From positions 62,001 through 126,000 of the forward strand of contig NZ_CP132937.1 of NCBI RefSeq assembly GCF_040358255.1: DNA of 64,000 nt. The letters are read 5' to 3'. The DNA comes from Tunturibacter gelidoferens (lineage in GTDB: Bacteria; Acidobacteriota; Terriglobia; Terriglobales; Acidobacteriaceae). Shown piece by piece: positions 17,176-25,872 of this stretch; positions within the stretch are counted from its first letter, which is position 1, and each line of letters opens with the position of its first letter. Below the pieces are notes generated by a model that was not told the origin of the DNA, made no database searches, and saw only the letters and a program-made list of their open reading frames with translations. The position numbers were made by a program, and so were the translations under genes.

Positions 17176-18456
17176 TCATCCTGCCATCAGTTCGAGCGCC
17201 TTTTGAAGCTGCCCGTCAACACCATTTCTCCGCTCCTGCCATGAGAAATCTGCAGCTACATCAGGCTCGATTGGACTTCCTTCGAGTGCCGTTCCATTCC
17301 AGGTGTAATAAGCTCCGGTGGGAAACGCCAACCGGAAACCGTGGCCGACCTTCACCGATGTAGCCGAAAGTAGGCGTCCGGCCGTTTTTTCACCAACAAT
17401 CGTTGCGAGCTTATTTTCCTTCGCAAAAATCGTGACCATCTCGGCTGCACTCGCTGTATGACGATCCACGAGCAACACGATTCTTCCGTCATAGGGTTTC
17501 GGCCCCAAGCCTTCCGATTCCAACACAATCGGTGACTTGGTGATGAGTGCTGGCAGAAAACGCAGACCCAGCAGCCAGAGTGCGCCCTTCGACGTTGGAA
17601 TCTTGCCCAAGCGCGGGAACCTGGCTTTCAGTGTGGCCAGATCACGCTTAGCCCAACGTTTGTTGGGAGCATAGCCGACCGGTACTCGGTTAGGAGTAAT
17701 CAAGCTCATCAGGCGGAGAGCGCCAGCGCCACCGCCTGTATTTCCACGTAGGTCTACGATGAGCCTCCCGATATTTCCTAGCTTCGCAACGGCATCGGAC
17801 ATTGCGTTTGAGACCTCAACACCGATCATGCCCGGAAACATCGCAACTTTGAGGTAGCCGAGACGTTCGCCCAGCTTCTTTGATTGAACAAGCGTCGGCT
17901 CCACAAACTGTAGCTTCTTACCTTTCGGTTGCGACACATTGACGGAGACGGTTCGCTCGTTTCCATCGTTTGCAACGATGTTGAGGGTTGAAGTTAATCC
18001 CATAGGAAAGACGGGGTGCTCAGGCGGCACAATCTCTTTACCGTCTACCCGAAGTAGGATGTTCCCTGGTTCTATTCCGGCGAGTGCCGCCGCTCCTCCG
18101 TCATGCACATCTTGAAATATCCATCGTGAGCCGTAAGGCGTTTCGTCGAAGAGGTAAGTTGCGCTAAGGGCCGCACGGCTTGAAGCTCGCCGCGCAGTTC
18201 CATGAAAGAACCCAAGATGGGAGGTTTTGAGCACCTGGAGCAGCTCTGTCATCGCTTGCTCGAAAGCGTCCGGCGTCGCAGCAGATTCAATTGCGGCACG
18301 ATGAATCCTGACCGCACTCTGCCAATCATGCCCGAGGAGTTCCGGTTTGTAGAACTTGGATTCCAGAGCCTTGAGAACACGCTCAAGAACTTCATGTTTC
18401 GCTTTGCCAGTCAGGCCCGATTCACGGCTAGGGGGAGTATTCATATCCACACACAT
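17176..18456 (-). CDS. S41-family peptidase with PDZ domain, no signal peptide
   Basis: The protein has an N-terminal helical part (about 1-100), a PDZ-like segment (GGAAALAGIEPGNILLRVDGKEI, about 120-145) and an S41 tail-specific protease domain with VDLRGNTGGG (about 235), HTASAAEM carrying the likely nucleophilic Ser (about 338) and GEKTAGRLL. The Lys of the CtpA-type Ser/Lys dyad (GKG) is replaced by GRL, so catalysis may be Tricorn-like. There is no signal peptide or lipobox, which is unusual for CtpA-type enzymes. ATG 18456 is taken; ATG 18444 and TTG 18468 are alternatives. It follows the zinc-finger membrane protein gene by about 18 bp, in the same operon. Confidence 0.85.
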   Translation of the reverse strand: MCVDMNTPPSRESGLTGKAKHEVLERVLKALESKFYKPELLGHDWQSAVRIHRAAIESAATPDAFEQAMTELLQVLKTSHLGFFHGTARRASSRAALSATYLFDETPYGSRWIFQDVHDGGAAALAGIEPGNILLRVDGKEIVPPEHPVFPMGLTSTLNIVANDGNERTVSVNVSQPKGKKLQFVEPTLVQSKKLGERLGYLKVAMFPGMIGVEVSNAMSDAVAKLGNIGRLIVDLRGNTGGGAGALRLMSLITPNRVPVGYAPNKRWAKRDLATLKARFPRLGKIPTSKGALWLLGLRFLPALITKSPIVLESEGLGPKPYDGRIVLLVDRHTASAAEMVTIFAKENKLATIVGEKTAGRLLSATSVKVGHGFRLAFPTGAYYTWNGTALEGSPIEPDVAADFSWQERRNGVDGQLQKALELMAG

Positions 18457-18474
18457 ATGATGCCGCAACCAGAG

Positions 18475-19215
18475 CTAATTAATCTTCAGCGGATAGTAGT
18501 ACGTTCCGTTGTCAGTGCCGCGCACTGTCGCGAGGAAGTAGGCTCCTGGCTTGGCAGCTCGCAGATCGAGCATTACGTTCACCGAAACCTTTCCTCCGTC
18601 TCTTTCAACGGCATTCCCGGCCCCCGTTGCGATGATTTGGCTTCCAGTCTTGTCTTTGGACACATTCACGTTATAGCTGCCCACTTCGCTGAAGCGGGGA
18701 AGCACAACCGAGAGGTGGACGATCGCGGCAGGCAATGAGACCTCTTTCAACGGGGTTGTCTCATCTTCAGCCCCTCTCAGAGTGCCGCTATTGAAAAGAT
18801 CAACCGTAGCGCTTACAGGCTGAGCAGAGGCAACCTGGACGTTCGGAGCGTCCGCTGAATGGTAGTGCCTAAATGCCACATAACCGCCGCTACACATCAC
18901 AATCAGAGAGGCCGCCAAGGCCAAAGGAACAGCCCTCAGGCGCGAGGTTTTTGGGACTCGCGAAGAGTTGGAAGGCGTAACCTCGACGGGGCCAGAAATG
19001 GCTTCGGAGTTGGGCGTAGAGGCGACGGCATTCGATTCTTCCCAATCCAAGCGGTAATGCCGATACTCGGCATAACACTCAGAACAAGATCCAACATGAA
19101 GGCGGGCCGGATGCTCTGCCGGCAGCCTATCCTCAGCCAGGGCTTCTAGCGTTTTGTCGTCAGGACAGCCTTTTCGCTCGGGATTCGGAAATGTCTCAAG
19201 AAGGAAGTCCTTCAT
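18475..19215 (-). CDS. Zinc-finger membrane protein, anti-sigma-like
   Basis: About 246 residues. The N-terminal part has an H-x3-C-x2-C motif (HVGSCSECYAEYRHY, about 32-46) typical of zf-HC2 anti-sigma domains, then one membrane span at about 100-120 (LALAASLIVMCSGGYVAF) and an extracytoplasmic beta-rich domain ending GTYYYPLKIN. Such proteins hold a sigma factor at the membrane until a signal arrives. The gene starts 22 bp after the sigma-like gene stop; an earlier ATG at 19284 would overlap that gene by 47 bp and add a basic tail, so 19215 is preferred. Next gene is an S41 peptidase that could process it (inference). Confidence 0.75.
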   Translation of the reverse strand: MKDFLLETFPNPERKGCPDDKTLEALAEDRLPAEHPARLHVGSCSECYAEYRHYRLDWEESNAVASTPNSEAISGPVEVTPSNSSRVPKTSRLRAVPLALAASLIVMCSGGYVAFRHYHSADAPNVQVASAQPVSATVDLFNSGTLRGAEDETTPLKEVSLPAAIVHLSVVLPRFSEVGSYNVNVSKDKTGSQIIATGAGNAVERDGGKVSVNVMLDLRAAKPGAYFLATVRGTDNGTYYYPLKIN

Positions 19216-19237
19216 CAGATCCGGGTTCAATGACGAT

Positions 19238-19870
19238 CTACCCTTTCGTCTCGCAAAATTGTGGTGAGCCGTGGCCCGGATCATCTATTTTGCGAGCACC
19301 AGTCAATGTGGAAGCTAAGCGCTCTTTGACGCGCTGGATGGCTTTCGCGGCTGCGGAGTAAGTCGTTCCCAACGCATTCGCGACAGTAGCCGGGCTCGTT
19401 TTATCTTGCAGGAGCAGAACGAGAATATACCTGTCCCGTTCATTCAGGGTTGCTTTTAGTTGTTCAAAGAGTATTTTACGGTCGATAGCGCCCTGAAAAG
19501 AACCACTCAGGCCGCCAATACTTTCAAGGTCGCGCCCAATCCCGGCGACTTGCTCTCTGGCCGCTCCACTCCTCATCCAGTCGCGAACTTTACCTTTGAG
19601 TGCGGAGTATGCGTAGCGTTGCGGTGAAATAAGGATTGCTGCTCGCTCTTGCATGCTGTGAGCTACTTCTTCAGCCCAGTTCGCAATCATCGCCGGATCG
19701 ACTTGAGGGTAATCCCTCAGTACCCAATGGAACGACCGCTCCACGGCGGCTTCGACCTCTGCACAAACAACGGTTCCATTTGTGTCCACGAGATGTAAGT
19801 GAGCCCGAATCATTGGCAAGTCATCTCTGCAAAAAAACTGCTCAATGGTGTCAAAATCTGTCCCGCTCAT
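19238..19870 (-). CDS. Sigma-70-like (ECF-type) transcription factor
   Basis: The 210-residue protein ends with a clear sigma region 4: LNERDRYILVLLLQDKTSPATVANALGTTYSAAAKAIQRVKERL (about 150-195), a helix-turn-helix that reads -35 elements. Region 2 is weak; YAYSALKGKVRDWMRSG (about 103-120) occupies the place of the region 2 DNA-melting helix. It is followed by an anti-sigma-like gene, so the pair is a probable ECF module. The XRE gene lies 85 bp upstream on the same strand. The targets may include the CHAT gene, but no matching promoter could be shown. Confidence 0.75.
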   Translation of the reverse strand: MSGTDFDTIEQFFCRDDLPMIRAHLHLVDTNGTVVCAEVEAAVERSFHWVLRDYPQVDPAMIANWAEEVAHSMQERAAILISPQRYAYSALKGKVRDWMRSGAAREQVAGIGRDLESIGGLSGSFQGAIDRKILFEQLKATLNERDRYILVLLLQDKTSPATVANALGTTYSAAAKAIQRVKERLASTLTGARKIDDPGHGSPQFCETKG

Positions 19871-19955
19871 CTCGCTTAGAGGGTAGAAGTCAAATTTACT
19901 ACGTCTCTGTAACTGACTGCCAACATCGAGTTGCAGACTCAGTGGAAAGCGAGAG

Positions 19956-20225
19956 CTATTTCTTTGACGATTTTGATCGCGATTCGCCGCCCTCGACCAA
20001 GCCTAGACCGGCGACCAGTTCTTCGATTGGTATTTGAAAAACCTCGGCAATCCGAAGCAGAGTCGGGACTGAGAGACCATCGCCTTTCTCAATACGTTGT
20101 ATCTGCGTCAAGTGAAAGCCATGCTGAACAACAAGTGCGCGCAAGGTCAGCCCGCGCTCCTTGCGCAACTGTTTGACTCGCTTACCTAAAGCCGCTGAGA
20201 ACTTTTTGTAGTCGTATCGCAGCAT
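19956..20225 (-). CDS. XRE-family DNA-binding regulator
   Basis: About 89 residues with a standard XRE helix-turn-helix: LGKRVKQLRKERGLTLRALVVQHGFHLTQIQRIEKGDGLSVPTLLRIAEVF (about 10-60), then a short Lys/Ser-rich tail. The frame stays open to 20330, but ATG 20225 immediately precedes the HTH and is the usual start for this family. It is divergent from the T4SS operon, whose promoter carries repeated TTGTG half-sites, so it may repress conjugation genes. It could also control the sigma-like gene downstream. Confidence 0.75.
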   Translation of the reverse strand: MLRYDYKKFSAALGKRVKQLRKERGLTLRALVVQHGFHLTQIQRIEKGDGLSVPTLLRIAEVFQIPIEELVAGLGLVEGGESRSKSSKK

Positions 20226-20348
20226 GGAATCGGTGTCGATGTGGACCTCGCGCAAGATGATAAGAGCACACCGCAACCTCCCGGTATAGCGATCTCTGCA
20301 AAATCTTAGCAACCTCCAAAGCACACACACAAATGTGGAGATGCCTTA

Positions 20349-20441
20349 TTGTGTCTTGTACACAAAATTGTGGATATGAAAAGTGTGTTGACACGATGCG
20401 GGAGACTCGCTATAAGTTGTGCATGGTGACACAAGTTTGTG
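20349..20441. promoter_or_regulatory. Cluster of TTGTG/CACAA half-sites around the T4SS promoter
   Basis: TTGTG occurs at 20349, 20368, 20417 and 20437; CACAA at 20361 and 20430. Two inverted pairs result: 20349-20365 (7-bp spacer) before the -35 box, and 20417-20434 (8-bp spacer) starting right after the -10 box. The second would cover the transcription start, a typical repressor position. Confidence 0.5.
20388..20416 (+). promoter_or_regulatory. Strong sigma-70-type promoter of the T4SS operon
   Basis: TTGACA at 20388 and TATAAG at 20411 are separated by exactly 17 bp. It lies about 190 bp upstream of the preferred virB2 start, leaving a long leader. This is the closest match to the consensus seen in the window. 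Confidence 0.7.
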
Positions 20442-20605
20442 GTAACACAGCAACGTGTACACGGCGGCGGAATGTACCGCGTGGCGATAGGGCTGTGGAC
20501 CGCAAAGCCCAACACGAAAGGAGGACAAAAAACCGCTACATGAAGGCTCTTTTGAGAGCACAACCCATTTCCTTTACCCCGAATTCGCTTCACAAGGAGA
20601 AAACT

Positions 20606-20974
20606 TTGAACAAATCAATCGACTCACGCCTGGCGCGACGCTGGGTTCAGAAATTGTCCAAGAAGAATCTGCGGACATTCGGGCGAAGCATCGCACCGAG
20701 TCTGTTCGCCATTTCACTAACCTCACTTGCTCACGCTCAAGGCACGGTTGATTTTTCCGGTGCCACGATCGCGATGAACTCCTTCAAAACGTTCGCAGAG
20801 TACGCCGGAGCCGTCATCTGCCTCGGAGGTCTCATCTTCGCTGGCGTTCGGATGATGAGTGGTCGCTTCCAAGATGCGATTCCCGGTCTTTTCGGCGCAC
20901 TCTTCGGTGCTGGCGTTCTCGGCTGGGGCGCTGGTTGGATCAGCTCTCTCACCGGCCAGACCGTTACCCAGTAA
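20606..20974 (+). CDS. virB2: VirB2/TrbC-like pilin
   Basis: The protein has a basic N-terminus, a signal-like segment ending SLTSLAHA before QGTVDFSG (about residue 44), and two hydrophobic segments (FAEYAGAVICLGGLIFAGVRMM and PGLFGALFGAGVLGWGAGWI) separated by a short polar turn, the hallmark of VirB2/TrbC pilins. The TTG at 20606 has AAGGAG six bases upstream. ATG at 20540 (AAAGGAGG 15 bases upstream) would add 22 residues. It is the first gene of the T4SS operon, 11 bp before virB3. Confidence 0.85.
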   Translation: MNKSIDSRLARRWVQKLSKKNLRTFGRSIAPSLFAISLTSLAHAQGTVDFSGATIAMNSFKTFAEYAGAVICLGGLIFAGVRMMSGRFQDAIPGLFGALFGAGVLGWGAGWISSLTGQTVTQ

Positions 20975-20985
20975 GGAGCCCAACC

Positions 20986-21252
20986 ATGACCAAACGAGGG
21001 GAACCGTTACCGATCAATCAGGCGATGAACAGATCCAGAACAAAAGCCGGTCTGGAACTGACGACGTGGATGGTTATTGTCTTTGTCTCGATAACGGTTT
21101 TCCTCGTTGGTTTTCGCATTCTGGCCCTCATCAGCTTCCCCGTATTGGTAGCTGCTGCGTGGCTCACCGTCCGCAAGCACCCGAAGATGTTCGAGCTTTG
21201 GGGCCACAGCCTTTTCCAGAAGCCCTACTATGACCCCCGAAAAGAAAACTGA
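20986..21252 (+). CDS. virB3: VirB3-like inner membrane protein
   Basis: About 88 residues with a polar N-terminus and a hydrophobic hairpin (TWMVIVFVSITVFLVGFRILALISFPVLVAAAWLTV), then HPKMFELWGHSLFQKPYYDPRKEN. Size, topology and position directly before VirB4 fit VirB3/TrbD. ATG 20986 has AAGGAG about nine bases upstream; an in-frame upstream ATG lies inside virB2. Its 3' end overlaps virB4 by 23 bp, suggesting coupled translation. Confidence 0.82.
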   Translation: MTKRGEPLPINQAMNRSRTKAGLELTTWMVIVFVSITVFLVGFRILALISFPVLVAAAWLTVRKHPKMFELWGHSLFQKPYYDPRKEN

Positions 21253-23602
21253 ACTCAGACGCCATACGCCCTGGTACGCGAAAGCTGGAGCCGGTTGCAG
21301 CATCGTGCCGATTTCTCGTTTCGTGACCCCGACCATCTTCGCCCTGAAAACAGGCGGCTATGGATGCCTGTTTTCTTTAACCGGCATAGATGAGGAGAGC
21401 TTAACCGATCAGGAACTCGAAGCGCGAGTGCGTTCCATCGAGGGCGCACTGCGCGGATTGCCTGAAGGTTCCTGCCTCTATCAGTACGCCCGCGTTCTCT
21501 CAGGTTTTGAGATTCCGCGCCAAAAGAAGTACAGCAATCCCGTCACCGAGACATTTGTAAACGACCGTCTCGCGTTCCTAGAGCAGACAGCAGGGTTTCG
21601 CAGAATTGACCTGCATTGGTGTCTCACCTTCGAGCCGTCGCAGAAAAACCCTTTTGACCGAAAGCCCAATGAGAAGGCCGAGGATCATGCGCGGATGCTG
21701 TCGAGTCTTCAAAAGAGCGCGACGATCCTTGAATCACATCTAAATTCAGCGGTCGGCCTGCGGCTTCTCGACAAAGCCGAGACGTTCCCATTCTTTTCGT
21801 ATCTCTTCAACCTAGAGCTGTGGTGCGAACACGACCGTCTCATCCGTGATACCGGAGTGGACCGACAGATTGTAAAGAGCCCTCTGTCGTGGCACAGTGA
21901 CCACCTCCGAGTAGGGAAGCGTTATGTCCAGATGTTCTCCCTGATGAATACTCCAGAAATTTCAAGACCGTGTCAGTTTTCAGGCTTGATGACGCTCGAC
22001 TGCGACAGTGTTCTATGCACGAGCTGGAGGCCGAAGTCGGCAGCATCAGCGCGATCGGAGATTTCGTCACAAGAAAAGTTCATCTCCTTTTTCAAGGTTG
22101 GCGTTATCGCCCGCGTGATGAGCGGTAGGGATACTGCTTCGCTGGAGACAGGGGCAGGTGCCAAAGCCGCTGAAGCCAGCGTGGACGATCTTAGTGAAGT
22201 CATCCGCTCTCTCGACAAGACCGCGCAAGGTGAATTCACAATGCGATTGCTACTCGCCGCCAAAAGCGTAGAGCAGCTTCGTGACACAATCCCAGCCGTT
22301 CACCGACTATTCGTTGATGCCCGCGCTCAAGTGATGGAAGAGACGCTTGGAAACCTATCGTCGTTCTACACGATGTTTCCGGGGAACCAGAAGTTCAATG
22401 TCTTCCCGCTGTGGTTAGGTGAGAACCACCATGCGCGAATGTCCTCTGTATTCGCCCCGCATACCGGGCACCCGTACTCGGAAGACCTTGACGCCGAATA
22501 CCTGAACATCTTTGAGACGCGGACCCGTACCCCGTTTTTCCAAGATGCCTACGTGAACGGCGTGCGCGTCATGCTCATCATCGGACCAACCGGCACCGGA
22601 AAGTCAGTCCACGCTAACCAGATGCTTGCGTTGGAGCGGAAGTACGACGGTTTCTCTTACATCTTTGATATCGGCGGTTCATACGAGAGTCAGGTAGAGC
22701 TATACGGTGGCAAAGTGACCCGAGTTGGCAAGGATGGCCCCCGCGCCGCTCCTTTCTCGCTGGAACCGACAGAGAACAATATCAAATTCCTTTACTCGTT
22801 CGAGAAGCTGTTGCTCACCAGTGGCGGCGCGGTGCTGAGCCCGGAAGACGACGATGTGATCTACAAAGCAGTGCAAGGCATTTACCACCTAGAGCCTCAC
22901 AATCGCCGTCTCTCAAATCTTGGTCTCCCGAAGCACCTTGATCGCTATATGGCCAAGTGGGTAGGGAAGGGTGTCTATGCCGCAATCTTCGACAACGTAG
23001 AAGACGAGCTTTCCCTTGGACGCCTTCAGTGCTTCGACTTCCAAGGAGTGAATAACAGTCAATACGCCGACCTCATCGAGCCGCTGATGGTTTGGATACT
23101 TCGTCGCATTGAAGATGTGCTCTACAACCCAGCAAATCTAGGCGTCCCCAAGCACGTCCTCATCGAGGAGATTTTCTCCAGCATGAAGAACAAGCAGCTC
23201 TTAGATTCGGCGCTCGCCTCTATCAAAACCGTTCGAAAAAACCTCGGCGGCGTGACTTTGATTGGCCAGTCAGCGAATGACCTGGGAGAAAACGCCGACA
23301 GCATCGTCAACTCTTGTACCTCTTTCCTTTTTTTGCCGGATTCCACTTTCAACCGGAAGCATTACGGCGAACTCTTCAAGCTCACCGACCAGCAACTCGA
23401 TTTATTCGAGTCCCTGCGGGACCGTGAAGGGCTCTACGTGCGTCGCGACGGCTTGACTAAGGTTGTCACGCTCAATCTCGACAAGCGAAGCTACGCCAAA
23501 TTCTCCACAAAACCAAAGGACCGGGTACGCCGGACCAAACTCATCGAGAAGTACGGACTCACCGAGGGCATCGAGCGGTTTGCCCAAGGAGAGGCTGTCT
23601 AA
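21230..23602 (+). CDS. virB4: VirB4 T4SS ATPase
   Basis: The 790-residue protein has the VirB4/TrbE/CagE layout: an N-terminal domain (about 1-400) and a C-terminal RecA-like ATPase. Walker A is at about 449-459 (IIGPTGTGKSVHANQ); FDIGGSYESQVELYGG follows, and the Walker B region lies near HVLIEEIFSSM, with LIGQSANDLGEN after it as in the family. It powers pilus assembly and substrate transfer at the inner membrane. Length is normal. Gene overlaps virB3. Confidence 0.95.
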   Translation: MTPEKKTELRRHTPWYAKAGAGCSIVPISRFVTPTIFALKTGGYGCLFSLTGIDEESLTDQELEARVRSIEGALRGLPEGSCLYQYARVLSGFEIPRQKKYSNPVTETFVNDRLAFLEQTAGFRRIDLHWCLTFEPSQKNPFDRKPNEKAEDHARMLSSLQKSATILESHLNSAVGLRLLDKAETFPFFSYLFNLELWCEHDRLIRDTGVDRQIVKSPLSWHSDHLRVGKRYVQMFSLMNTPEISRPCQFSGLMTLDCDSVLCTSWRPKSAASARSEISSQEKFISFFKVGVIARVMSGRDTASLETGAGAKAAEASVDDLSEVIRSLDKTAQGEFTMRLLLAAKSVEQLRDTIPAVHRLFVDARAQVMEETLGNLSSFYTMFPGNQKFNVFPLWLGENHHARMSSVFAPHTGHPYSEDLDAEYLNIFETRTRTPFFQDAYVNGVRVMLIIGPTGTGKSVHANQMLALERKYDGFSYIFDIGGSYESQVELYGGKVTRVGKDGPRAAPFSLEPTENNIKFLYSFEKLLLTSGGAVLSPEDDDVIYKAVQGIYHLEPHNRRLSNLGLPKHLDRYMAKWVGKGVYAAIFDNVEDELSLGRLQCFDFQGVNNSQYADLIEPLMVWILRRIEDVLYNPANLGVPKHVLIEEIFSSMKNKQLLDSALASIKTVRKNLGGVTLIGQSANDLGENADSIVNSCTSFLFLPDSTFNRKHYGELFKLTDQQLDLFESLRDREGLYVRRDGLTKVVTLNLDKRSYAKFSTKPKDRVRRTKLIEKYGLTEGIERFAQGEAV

Positions 23603-23639
23603 CCGCTGCGCCACACCACTCCACGACAAGGAAAACACT

Positions 23640-24470
23640 ATGAAGACCATCTCAATCCTGCTTATAAGTTCCGGCCTCGCGGTTGGCTCAGCCACAACCA
23701 GCCAGGCGGCCACGTCGCCAACCCTATTGCCCAGCGCACCACGTACTGTTGTCATACACGAGACGGAGACGCCGCCCGTTATCCGGGCTGGACTCCTTCA
23801 ATCAACTCTCATCCTGCTCCCGGCAGAGGAAAAAGTTGCTACTGTTTTCGGTGGCGATACCGTGTCGTGGGTGTTCGATGGCGGCCACGTCGCTAGCCGA
23901 TTCATCTCGATCAAACCAAAAGTCGCAAACACGACTACTGACGTGCATATCGTTTCCGACCACGGGAACGAATACACCCTACAGCTCAGAGAAGTATCGA
24001 GCGACGGTGATCCTCATTTCGATTCCAAGGTTTTTGTCACCCCAGGCGATCAGGCTGGTAAAGACAAGCTTGCAGCGATGCCTGTTTTTGTTCCCGCCGC
24101 TGAGTTGGACAAGGCGAAGCGGGAGGCCCAAGAAGCCGAGATACAAGCGGCAAACGAGCGTAAGGCTGAAGCAGCTAAGGCTGAGCAGTATCGCAGCCAA
24201 TATCCCGGACAGCTCCACTTTGACTACATCTGGGACCAAAAGAAGGGTAATGAACTTGGCCTACAGCAAGTGTGGCGTGATGACAAATTCACCTATTTAC
24301 GTGGTCACTTCCAAGAGACCCCTGCTCTTTACGAGCTGAAAGACGGGAAGGGAAGTCTGATCAATTTCGATTTCGACGAGGGACTTTACACGATTCCCAA
24401 ATCTCTTTCAGACGGGTATCTCACCATCGGCAAAAAGCGTGTCGAGTTCAAGCGCACAGGAGGCAACTAG
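23640..24470 (+). CDS. virB9: VirB9/TrbG-like core complex protein
   Basis: About 276 residues. A signal peptide (MKTISILLISSGLAVGSATTSQA) precedes a domain with the VirB9 pattern: LLQSTLILLPAEEKVATVFGGDTVSWVF, then IKPKVANTTTDVHIVSDHGNEYTLQL (about 55-125). The C-terminal lobe (LQQVWRDDKFTYLRGHF...LYELKDGKGSLINFDFDEGLYTIPK) matches the family. It forms the outer ring of the core complex with VirB10. ATG 23640 is chosen for the signal peptide; the frame opens earlier inside virB4. No VirB7 lipoprotein gene follows. Confidence 0.9.
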   Translation: MKTISILLISSGLAVGSATTSQAATSPTLLPSAPRTVVIHETETPPVIRAGLLQSTLILLPAEEKVATVFGGDTVSWVFDGGHVASRFISIKPKVANTTTDVHIVSDHGNEYTLQLREVSSDGDPHFDSKVFVTPGDQAGKDKLAAMPVFVPAAELDKAKREAQEAEIQAANERKAEAAKAEQYRSQYPGQLHFDYIWDQKKGNELGLQQVWRDDKFTYLRGHFQETPALYELKDGKGSLINFDFDEGLYTIPKSLSDGYLTIGKKRVEFKRTGGN

Positions 24471-24474
24471 CGTC

Positions 24475-25845
24475 ATGACCGATCCAAACCAGATTCCCCC
24501 AACCGTAAACGATCCCGGCCCCGTTCCTGCTCAGCCAGAGGCTACGCCCGCAATCAAGAAGTCGATGCCAATCATAATCGGGTTGGCCGCAGTCATCCTA
24601 ATCATCGGGCTTGCCAATGTAGGGAACCTTTTGCACCACGGCGCAAAGGAAGCACCGCGGAGTGCGCTTCCGATGCGTCCTGCATCACCCAATGCTCAGC
24701 AGGTTACGAGTTTCGAGGCTCAGCAGCGGCTTCTTGCCCAGCGTGACGAGGCCGATCGAGTCCGTCAACAGCAGCTCGCCGCGCAAATGGCTCAGCTTCA
24801 GCAAGAGCAAGCTATACCTGGCCCCGAATCGCCCAACACGGCTCCCATGACGGCGGCACAGCGTCAGGCCATCTACGGCGATAGTCCGAACGCTCCTAAA
24901 TACACCTCGAACACTTCGCAGGAGCAGGCCGAAGCAAAGCAGCGACAGCTCGCCCGTGAGAAGCAGCACCAAGACGCTCTCAATAGCGACACAGTAGCCA
25001 TCGACTTTGCACATGGAGGAACGGCAGCCAACGGCACAACTACGCTCGCGGCCAACACTAATGAACCTCAATCGGCCAGCACTGGAGAAAACGTACCGCT
25101 AGCGGCTTCTGGCGAGGCCGGCAGCGGTAGCGCTGCGCCAGATACAAACAACGGAGGTCCAGGAGCGCTGCAGCAACGCCCAGCCGGTCTCAAAAACGTC
25201 GCCGCACAGCAATCACAGAAGAAAGACCCGATGGCCGCGTACGACTTCGACGGGTATCAAGGGCGGCTCTACCGCGTTTTTGAGGGAACAGTCTTCGAGG
25301 GAGTTGTGACCAACCACGTAGACGGCGGCCTTCCTGGCCCAATCATTGTCATGCTGACGACCGACTACTACTCCCACGACCATCAACAGCTTTTGCTACC
25401 GCAGGGGACCCGCCTCATCGGGAATGTGCAGAGTGTGGGAAGCCAGCAGCAGCGAAAACTAATCGTAGTCTTCAATCGCGCAATCTGCCCGGATGGATTC
25501 TCACTCGATCTCAATAAGTACATCGGTCTCGATCCCATTGGAACGACCGGCCTAGCTACCAACGTCAACAACCACCTCCTCAGCTCATTTGCCGCCGCCG
25601 CCGCAATTGGCGGTATGGGCGGCCTCGCGCAGATCGGCAACAACGGTAGCGTCCTCACAGCCGACACGCAGATACGCAACGGAATCTCCGAGCAGTCCGC
25701 TATGGAGGCCGAGCAGATATTGAATCACTTCCTCAATCGTCTGCCCGTGATCACAGTAAAGGAGGGTTCTCGCGCCCGCGTTTACATCAACCAAGACATA
25801 TTGATTCCGTCCTACGCAGAACATCGCGTCGATTCAGCGCTGTAA
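24475..25845 (+). CDS. virB10: VirB10/TrbI-like core complex protein
   Basis: About 456 residues with a cytoplasmic N-terminus, one span at about 24-45 (PIIIGLAAVILIIGLANVG), a long Gln/Ala/Pro-rich periplasmic linker (about 60-260) and the C-terminal VirB10 barrel: VFEGVVTNHVDGGLPGPIIV, LLLPQGTRLIGNV, RAICPDGFSLDL and the closing VYINQDILIPSY. It spans the envelope and links the ATPases to the outer pore. AGGAGG lies 11 bases before ATG 24475, overlapping the end of virB9. Typical length. Confidence 0.95.
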   Translation: MTDPNQIPPTVNDPGPVPAQPEATPAIKKSMPIIIGLAAVILIIGLANVGNLLHHGAKEAPRSALPMRPASPNAQQVTSFEAQQRLLAQRDEADRVRQQQLAAQMAQLQQEQAIPGPESPNTAPMTAAQRQAIYGDSPNAPKYTSNTSQEQAEAKQRQLAREKQHQDALNSDTVAIDFAHGGTAANGTTTLAANTNEPQSASTGENVPLAASGEAGSGSAAPDTNNGGPGALQQRPAGLKNVAAQQSQKKDPMAAYDFDGYQGRLYRVFEGTVFEGVVTNHVDGGLPGPIIVMLTTDYYSHDHQQLLLPQGTRLIGNVQSVGSQQQRKLIVVFNRAICPDGFSLDLNKYIGLDPIGTTGLATNVNNHLLSSFAAAAAIGGMGGLAQIGNNGSVLTADTQIRNGISEQSAMEAEQILNHFLNRLPVITVKEGSRARVYINQDILIPSYAEHRVDSAL

Positions 25846-25872
25846 CAGCCGTTCCCGAAATCAGGAGGACGT

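Noticed and set aside
20333..20605. N-terminal extension of VirB2 by 91 residues
   Set aside because: It would include the promoter and operator region and has no matching features; the pilin signal sequence begins later.
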